Positions 56,345-64,000 of a DNA stretch of 64,000 nt are shown here, piece by piece. The translations under genes and the position numbers were made by a program. How positions within the stretch are numbered: the stretch's first letter is position 1; each line of letters opens with the position of its first letter. The notes under the pieces were generated by a model that was not told the DNA's origin, ran no database searches, and was given only the letters and a program-made list of their open reading frames with translations. The DNA is from Acanthosepion pharaonis (lineage: Eukaryota; Mollusca; Cephalopoda; Sepiida; Sepiidae): NCBI GenBank assembly GCA_903632075.3, contig CAHIKZ030000247.1, positions 1,800,501 to 1,864,500 on the forward strand. The letters are read 5' to 3'.

Positions 56345-57175
56345 AACAGGAAACTGATCTTTAAAATGACCTCCAATCACAGTTGTTACAGCTTATAAAT
56401 TGTAATACCTCCAAAATGAAATTGCTATCCTTTAATCATCATAGAGAAGGATTTTTACCCTCCATCAGTATGGTTGATGCTAACCTTCAGTTGAACAACT
56501 CATTTCTTCTTGGCCTCACCATTTCTACTGATCTGAATTGGAGCGATTATATTGAATCAATTACTATAGGAATGTTGGCTCACTGTGTTGTACCAGACAA
56601 TTTTTCTCATCAAAATCCATCTTGCGCATTTATAAATCTACCATCCATTTTTTTTTTTATTGAATATTGCTGTCATATCTGGTCTGGTGTTCTGGCAAGA
56701 TATCTCAAGATTCTTGACAAAATCCAAAGAAGGGTCTGTAATGTTATCAATCCTTACCTGGCATCTCAACTTTAGTCACTTTCCCAATGTCATGATGTGG
56801 TTCCCCTTTGTCTTTTCTATAAATATTTTCATGGCAGGTGTTGTAATGAGTTCTATCCTCTTTGGTATCTCGACTGCATGTAATTAAGTTTACTACTAGA
56901 TTGGCTACTAAGTCTCATCATTTTACTATTGAATTAACTAGATGTGACCGTAACTTTTAATAGTTTTTTTCTCACACTTCCAATTTTTTGCTTTCCTGCC
57001 ACCTACAATCTTAAAAAATTTAAATGCAACATCAATCAGCATCTTCTGTCTTCCTGAAACCTGTTCTTTCATTGTCCTTTTGTCTCCCTAAAAATTTTCT
57101 CATTCTCTTCAACTTTAAGTAATCCTTTGTGCCTTAGCAGTATTATCGCCTTACTTAGAGTGAAATGATAAAAAA
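56345..57175 (+). pseudogene. CR1/Jockey-like LINE reverse transcriptase C-terminus (copy C)
   Basis: Frames on the + strand read NCNTSKMKLLSFNHHREGFL, PSISMVDANLQLNNSF, LLGLTISTDLNWSDYIESIT (post-catalytic RT region). After a gap they read IEYCCHIWSGV, ARYLKILDKIQRRVCNVINP and YLASQL, then in a shifted frame SHFPNVMMW..FSINIFMAG. The 3' end is TTATCGCCTTACTTAGAGTG, then AAATGATAAAAAATAAA. It is the same family as copies A and B and reaches further upstream. Stops and frameshifts show it is inactive. Confidence 0.85.
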
Positions 57176-57254
57176 TAAATTAATAAAAATACCTAGAAGT
57201 TTGATCATAATAAACAGATAAGTAAATGAGATCAAATGATTTTGATAATAATAG

Positions 57255-57545
57255 TAGCATAACGGATTTTGTCATGGAAAGTGGAAGTGGTGAGCTGAGT
57301 TCAAATTCCAGCTGTTGCATTCACTTTTGCACAAATGCTCTTGTGAAAGAAATCCATTTCTTCTCTCGTTGTCCCCTGCTATAGGTTAAATAGTAGGGTA
57401 GACAAGGTAGTATTGAATAGCAGCCAGTTTAGAAGAAGACATTGGTAAATCACTCCACTATTTATCCCAAAAAGAAATACCAATTAACAGATAATAAACA
57501 AAAGGAATGTGTGGAGTGCCATGATCATCTATATCCTGAAGAGAC
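57255..57545 (+). repeat. tRNA-derived SINE
   Basis: The head has TGAGTTCAAATTCCAGC (box B). The body has TTGCATTCACTTTTGCACAA, ATGCTCTTGTG, CTATAGGTTAAATAGTAGGG and AGCAGCCAGTTTAGAAG. Its last 40 bases read, on the other strand, TCAGGATATAGATGATCATG, linking it to the dispersed repeat at 1420. Confidence 0.7.
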
Positions 57546-57654
57546 AAGGCGTTAAAAAAATATTAATTATTCTGAATTCAAATCGATGGAAAAAGTAACT
57601 TTCCCAAGAAGACATAGTAAGTAATTCACAGATAATAAAGAAAAAAAAATCTCA

Positions 57655-57955
57655 CATTTATGAATTTAAGCACTGTACTTGATTAGCAGTTAGGTCTCAT
57701 CATTTTATAGTTGAAATGGCTAGACATAATCATAAGTTTTATGCTAACAATTTCTACTCTTGCACGTCACTTGTCAAAATCTCTTCTGTCCTCTTGCTTT
57801 CCATTCCACTTTGATTTTCAAAATCATTTTCCTAATTCCTGTTCTTTTATTGTTCTCTCTCATTAATAACATTTTCCTTATTTTACTATTCTTTCACACT
57901 CACTAACCATGTAGCTTTATTGCCTTGCTTGGGGTGAAATGATTCAAAAATAGAC
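57655..57955 (+). pseudogene. CR1/Jockey-like LINE, 3' end only (copy D)
   Basis: The translation gives VRSHHFIVEMARHNHKFYAN in the frame equivalent to RLVARFHFTIEMTRCNHKFYANSFF of copy A. The 3' end is GCTTTATTGCCTTGCTTGGG GTGAAATGATTCAAAAATAG, matching copies B and C. It contains only the last 80-100 codons and the UTR. Confidence 0.75.
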
Positions 57956-59912
57956 AAAGACCTTCTGTTGGCAATTTCAAAGGTTTTTAAATTATAACAC
58001 AAACAAAAAAACATTTTGTAGAATGATTGTGATTTATTTTTACCTTGAAAGACATTAAAAAATAAACATGGAAAAATCATTTTTTGTGATTTAAAGACAA
58101 ATTTAAATTCAAAAATCATAATTATTGTTGCTTTTTTTATTTTGCAGGCGAAAATTAAAAAAAATAGAACAAAATATTTAGGGAAGAACAAAATCTAAAG
58201 GCCAAATAAAACAATGACAAAAACAGTTTTGTTTTGCTTTTTTTTTTTTTATTTTCTGTCCCATTATCCCACCCCTCAGAATATGTTTGAATTATTATTT
58301 TCTTTTAATTTAATGAGAAGTTACTTTTAGAGTTGATGAAGATAAGAAAGAAAAAAATGAGAAAATGAACGAAAAAGTGATGAGTACTAAAGGAATAAAA
58401 TATTTTTTATTTTTATTTTTCAACAAAAAAAAAAAGCAAAGAACAATAAATGGGATGAAAAAAAAAAAGAATGAGGCACATGAAAAGAATAAAAGATATA
58501 TCCATTCCATGTCCCAATTCTTTTTATGTTGTTAAACAAGATAAAATGGGAGGAAAATGAATGAAACGTGAAAGAGAAAAAAATATAAACAAGATTAAAA
58601 AACAATGAATGAAAGATTAAATAAAAGGTGAATGAAAACATTCAATAAGAAAAATACATTCATTTTCATTTTTGTTGAAAAAATAAAAATAAAAAACTGA
58701 ATGAAAGAAGGAAGAAGAAAATGAAGCAAAAATAAATGGTTAAGAAATAAATAATGGCAGGAATCAAAATAAAGCAAAAAAATTACATTTATAAATACAA
58801 GATGACCTTTTTTTCCTTTTTCTTTTAAAGAAAAAATATAAAAACAGTTTGAATGACCAATTAATTTTTGGAAACGAGAATGAAGGGGTAGGTATATGTG
58901 TGTGGAAAAAGGTGGAATTTTGTGTAAATGGCTAGATTATTTTATGTATTATAAAAGTGGAGGTGATTCTAGTCAGCAGGACAGACAAACACCCAAATCA
59001 AAAGAACAAATTGTATCACTTGTGATTATATTGCTTAGAATGTATTTGCAGATGTTTTTATTTATAAAGTTAAAAAAGAAGATAAGGCTATTTCAACAGA
59101 TAATCACTTGTTTCTACATTATAACTGCTGTAGAGTTTCTCTTATGATATTGAATTGCATATCTATTTTGCAAGTTGTGGAATTCAATGTTTGATTCAAT
59201 CAAGCCATTACACAAAGAATTCATAATATTATCTGTAATAATGTCATGGTTTATCTGATGGAAACATTTTAGCTTCTTCAAATATTAATTAATGATAGTT
59301 TTAAGCTTCCAAGTAAACATCTTTAATTTAACCTTGTGTAAGGAGTTGACAAAAATATGTTAGAATTATAGAATGCCCAATCTAATTAACAATAATTGTT
59401 GTTCAAATAAATATATATCCTGAAATATAATTTATCTCAAATCAAAATTCCCTTGTTTTTCTCCAGTTTTACATTAAGTTTACCATGTTCATCCTTTATA
59501 AAATTTTATATTTTAGTAATAAGAATTCATTTTGTATATGAAAAAGAATTGGTCAGCATTGAATTCTTCAAACGTAGACTCACATTCTTTTCAAATTGTG
59601 ATAATTAATAACGGATAAAGATAGAATTTTTTTAAAAAATGTATCCGAGAATATTTAATCTTTCAAATATATGAAAGTCATTTTTCTTTTGTTAATATTC
59701 ATCCTGATACAATGACTTTTATAAAAAAAAAAAAAAAAATTTAAGTGCCTATAACCAGAAATAATGGGTACTTTTTGAAAGATTTATTTCATTTGAAATA
59801 GTAAAATTATTTTATTAAAAAATGAAAACGTCTAATGATCACCTGTCTGGGTATTGCCACAGTTTATATAGAATTTATTTAAGTATACAAAATAATGAGT
59901 CACCTAGGAGAT

Positions 59913-59947
<35 letters not shown>

Positions 59948-60700
59948 TAGTGGTCTGTAAAGGTATAAATAATCTAATATTTTAATAATTAATTTATTAT
60001 TTAATATATGTAAGCTCTGCCTTTGACACTTAGTACCAGTAAAAAAGACAAGTGCTAAGAAATAAATAATGGCAGGAATCAAACACTTTATTTTATAATA
60101 AAAGTATATATTATTCTGGTTAGTAAGTTATTCCTTTCTAACTGAATTTCTGGGATGAAAAGTTATTTACATGCAAACTCTTATCCTCATCTTTGTTGTC
60201 ATTATTAACTGAAACATTGTGATAATCAAAACAAAAATGCAGATATTAATCTGAATATAAATAATGTAAGTAATAAAGTTCTTATTTTAATAACTTTAAA
60301 TAAAATTACATTATCTGAATGATGTCTTTGTATGTTTGACTCAGGAAAATCAGGAAGCAGCAAAAAAAATAAACAAAAACAAAAAAAGCCAAAGTTTTAT
60401 AAAAAAAAAGAAAAGAAAAAAAGCCTGTAATGTTTCCTCAAAATTTTGACATTATATAATTTTGACATGAGTATAGGTTCTATATAAATAATCTAATTTT
60501 CAACATAATAGATTTTACACTATTTCATTATTGTTTTTAATACATTTTAGTTAATGTTTATTACAAGTCCAAAACTCATGTATATATTCACATTGGTACA
60601 AACACTTTTCTTACAATATAAACTAATTTATTATCCCTTCACATCAGCAAGTGTACCAAATTCTAAAATACCTGTTTCATTTATATTTTATCTATGTCAC
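57956..60700. other. No gene seen
   Basis: Very AT-rich intergenic DNA. 58200-58800 is A-rich on the + strand, giving Phe/Ser-rich low-complexity frames on the - strand. A TA-GA junction repeat lies at about 59916-59946. No coding similarity. Confidence 0.6.
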
Positions 60701-60820
60701 TAATATTGAACAATTATTTCCCTTAAACTGGGTGATGTTTGTGAGATTTGTCTAAGAACTTAATATTGAACAATTATTTCCCTTAAACTGGGTGATGTTT
60801 GTGAGATTTGTCTAAGAACT
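60701..60820. repeat. Exact 60-bp tandem duplication
   Basis: 60701-60760 and 60761-60820 are identical by eye (unit starting TAATATTGAACAATTATTTC and ending GATTTGTCTAAGAACT). Perfect identity implies a recent event or an assembly artefact. Confidence 0.95.
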
Positions 60821-62068
60821 GGGGATGATTAAATCTATCCAAATTCCAATAATAAATTTAGGAATTTTATGTAATTCTCTTCAAAACAAAATAGTTTTAT
60901 TTAACTAAAACATTTTAGTTGTTTGAGTTGCCAATAAGAAATGACAAGTTTTGTTTTGTAGATGTGCTTCTGTGTGTTATGTATACAAGCAGGATATTCA
61001 TTTCTGCACTAATGTACATCTTAAGTGTTTCCATTCAAATATGCCCACATGGCATATATCATTTCATATATCATTGTGAGTAACTTAAAAAAATGTAAAC
61101 ACACCAAAAAAATAATCATGGCTTTACTGTTATTTACTTTTGAAATTTTAAAGTCTTTGGTTCAAGACAGTACAGCCTCCACTGTCTTATACTTGACCCC
61201 ACACTAAACTACTGTCTTAGCACCCAAAACCCAAACACACATTTTATGTGAAGCAGAATAAGGAGTCACAGGGATTCCCAACACAGAAAAGACATTAACA
61301 GCAACATAAGCCCAATAAAAACGGACGTAAGTGTTTTAAACGTTCACATTTGAATTTACTTTTCGTTTTTTTTTAGTTTTGTTGTTGGCAATTTCCCTCA
61401 TAAGAAAACGCTATCAGTCCAGTAATCATTGATTAATCAGATTTAAATATTTGATCAAAAGAAGCATTATTTCAATACACAAATTATCTCCCTTAGACAA
61501 TAATGATTAAAAGCCGATAGAATTCGCGAGTTGTTTATAAGTGTTCACCCAACAAAGCTTGAGAGTAATTCTATCCTTCAAAAAAATTAATTATAAAAAA
61601 AAATATCACTCTATTTTCTTAATGATTTTCTCCTTATCAAAGAATGTCTGAAGATGTTAATTATCTCCCTTCCATGTTTCATAAAAATCAACATCTTTAT
61701 AAATCCTATGAATGTTTTGACTGTCACAAATATAAAGGTTCAAGTTGAGGAAAATAATTAAATTTTCTCTTATTGTAAATTTAATGAAAATTTCACATAC
61801 TAAATATTTTTAAATATTTTATTTAGGCATTATTTGCCTAAATAAAATAAAAACCTAAAAATTAAATATTTCAGTATACATTTCCAAAATTATAAGCCAA
61901 TCAAATAGAAAGATTCTAACATTAAAACTTTAAATAAACTTACATTATCTGAATGATGTCTTTTTTATATAAAAAAAAAAGCCTGTATATCTGAGTATAT
62001 GCTCTATTTAATCTAATTTTTTATTATAGCTACATTTTTTTTTACATTGACATTAAAAAATATACACT

Positions 62069-62073
<5 letters not shown>

Positions 62074-62117
<44 letters not shown>
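62074..62117. repeat. (TA)n microsatellite
   Basis: A pure TA run of about 44 bases. Confidence 0.96.
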
Positions 62118-62120
<3 letters not shown>

Positions 62121-62280
62121 TACTTTCTGACATTCAAAACAGACTCGCTTCAAAAAATGTGCCCCCTAATTTATCTTAAATCCAGGCCTGAAAACAAAGA
62201 AATATTGGATTTAGATGATTCAGGAAAAATTTCAAGGTTTATTTTGTGAAATTTGCAAAAAAATATATAGTCTTTTTGAC

Positions 62281-62338
62281 AGTAGGAAATATAGTAAAGT
62301 AAAATGTATTAACATTTTAGTTTACTATATTTCCTACT
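62281..62338. repeat. 26-bp inverted repeat
   Basis: AGTAGGAAATATAGTAAAGT at the left pairs with CTATATTTCCTACT at the right. The arms are 62281-62306 and 62313-62338 with one mismatch and a 6-base loop. Confidence 0.9.
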
Positions 62339-62538
62339 TTATTATTACTAATTTTGAAGATCTCATTTTTTAAGCATAATTTTTTTAAATAAAAAGAATT
62401 TAAATGAAACCAGCCAAATTCTTGCTTATTTTTAATTCACTTTGTTATCAGTTAAAGGCAAAAACCTCTCATGACTGTAACTATATTTTGTGATCTATAA
62501 GACACACTCCAAATTTAACATGAAATATTTTATAAAAT

Positions 62539-62543
<5 letters not shown>

Positions 62544-62572
<29 letters not shown>
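62544..62572. repeat. (TA)n microsatellite
   Basis: A pure TA run of about 29 bases. Confidence 0.95.
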
Positions 62573-62576
<4 letters not shown>

Positions 62577-64000
62577 TAATTCTAAAATTGTCCACATTGT
62601 AAAATTATAAAGATTTGTGAATCCCAAGCCTGACTTTCATTATGTAAGACACAATGATTCTTAAGATGAGGAGAGGAGGTCTTCTAAGATATAAATAGGA
62701 TAATTAAATTGCAAAAGTATTTTTGTTGCTAACAAATAAAATATGATTCAGCTTGCACAAGAATTTGAAAGAATATTTATTTATATAATGAATCAAAAAT
62801 TTAAACTCCAGAAAAGGAAATGCTGTTATATATAGATATAGTAATATTGAATAGAATAAATTATTAAGTGACTTACAATCAAAGCCATAGCAAATGAAAA
62901 AACCTTACATCTTTTCAAGATTATTAAATTTTCCTAACTTTACTAAAAATATTGAAAAATTGATTTATTATCTAAAAATGATAAGAGTTAACCTTTTGGA
63001 AAATATTAATATATCAAAACAATTCATAATTATAGAAATCTAAAGATAAACTAAAAACGTATTTTTTTCAAAGCTTACATGAAACCAAGCTGTATCAATT
63101 ATAGTTGATAAAATATTTACTATTCTCGGACAAACAATGCAAAGATTGGTCTTATGTCATACAATTAATTTTTTAGATAAAAATAATATTTTAAACTAAT
63201 TTCTCCTGGAAATATCTTATTTGTCTATTGTGTTAAGTAGAAACTATTAAAAGAAAAAAAAATGTAAAAATGATTAGTCACTTAGAAACCACACTAAACA
63301 AGACTTACTCTTCAAAAGGAATTGGTTTGCAATTAATAAGGTTTTAGTGAAATCTATTGATGGGGGAAGGGGGAATAATTACAGCACCATTTCTTAATTC
63401 TTACAAAGGGAGAATTTCGATATAAATCTAACAAAAATACACATTAAGAAATAAAAACAATCCAGATTTGTCATCTAAAAGAAAAAAAAAAGGCATTCAA
63501 AAACAGTTATTTTCTGTTCTTAAATTAAATTTTGGCTTTTTTTTTTCATTCTTCTGAAAAGAATTTTTTTTTAAAGTCAATTCATTAAGATTGGTAATAA
63601 TTTACCAGCATTAATCAAACATCTCAATCCTGCCAAAAATGTCTGTTCTAATTGATGTTCTACCTGAGAGCGGATTTCTTTAGACTGCTTAATTAAGCAA
63701 AACCTAAAACAAAAATACTTGGACATGTTGAATTTGAATAATTTATGGTAAATGTATGGATAAATGTTGTAAGTTTTGTTGTTTTTTTTTTTGGTTTTTT
63801 TTTTTGGTTTTTTTTCACAAATTTTGTTCTTTGATGGTGTTGATTCTCAGATGATGTCGTTATTTTCAGATCTCAAAATCTGTGGGAATGACGGTACGGA
63901 CCTTATGGCAATGACTGATTACACATTTGAACATCAAATTGATATTTAAAATAAATCTTCACTTTCGAGGAGGAATAAAGAATCCAAACACTTTGCTTCC

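Larger units (their letters stand above)
60821..64000. other. No gene seen
   Basis: AT-rich intergenic sequence with TA arrays at 62074 and 62544 and a hairpin at 62281. No coding similarity up to the window end. The final 250 bases are slightly GC-richer, but no exon could be supported. Confidence 0.55.

Overview
This window is eukaryotic, very AT-rich and full of repeats. It carries the 3' two thirds of one recognisable protein gene, the tumour-suppressor phosphatase PTEN, on the + strand. The protein is clearly PTEN but of invertebrate type. Multi-kilobase introns, many tRNA-derived SINEs, 5S-rRNA-headed SINEs, long (TA)n arrays and Penelope, CR1/Jockey-like, RTE-like, mariner and hAT relics together suggest a mollusc, most likely a coleoid cephalopod such as an octopus. 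The species call is an inference from this style of genome, not from a marker.

Layout. Positions 1-19969 hold six coding exons of PTEN (1195-1369, 8813-8920, 11204-11345, 14016-14182, 17656-17838, 19562-19969), all joined by GT-AG introns in matching phase. They begin at the residue equivalent to human Cys71 and run to a stop codon. The exons for roughly the first 70 residues and the promoter lie upstream of the window. Together the exons give 393 residues: WPD-like loop, P-loop, TI loop, C2 domain and a long Ser-rich acidic tail ending in a class I PDZ ligand. The P-loop is split by an intron, the C2 loop is shorter than in vertebrates, and the C-tail is about twice the human length.

Positions 20000-64000 are the 3' UTR and about 43 kb of apparently gene-free DNA. 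I found no second host gene there. It holds decayed transposons: a hAT C-terminus (24.1-24.6 kb), mariner remnants (38.8-39.2 and 49.1-49.6 kb, plus 10.0-10.9 kb inside a PTEN intron), four copies of one CR1/Jockey-like LINE family (42-44 and 56-58 kb), an RTE-like LINE (50.6-51.2 kb) and a Penelope-like GIY-YIG region (52.1-52.7 kb). It also holds 5S-tRNA composite SINEs (31.4-33.4 kb), and foldback elements that tend to abut (TA)n arrays.

The most unusual structure is an inverted repeat of about 3.4 kb at 52711-56087. Its two arms of about 1.1 kb are nearly identical, both outer ends read as Helitron-like 5'-TC termini, and it sits within the Penelope-like relic. The foldback pair built from two head-to-head tRNA-SINEs at 49695-50140, with a tRNA-less relative at 5046-5328, is the next most interesting.
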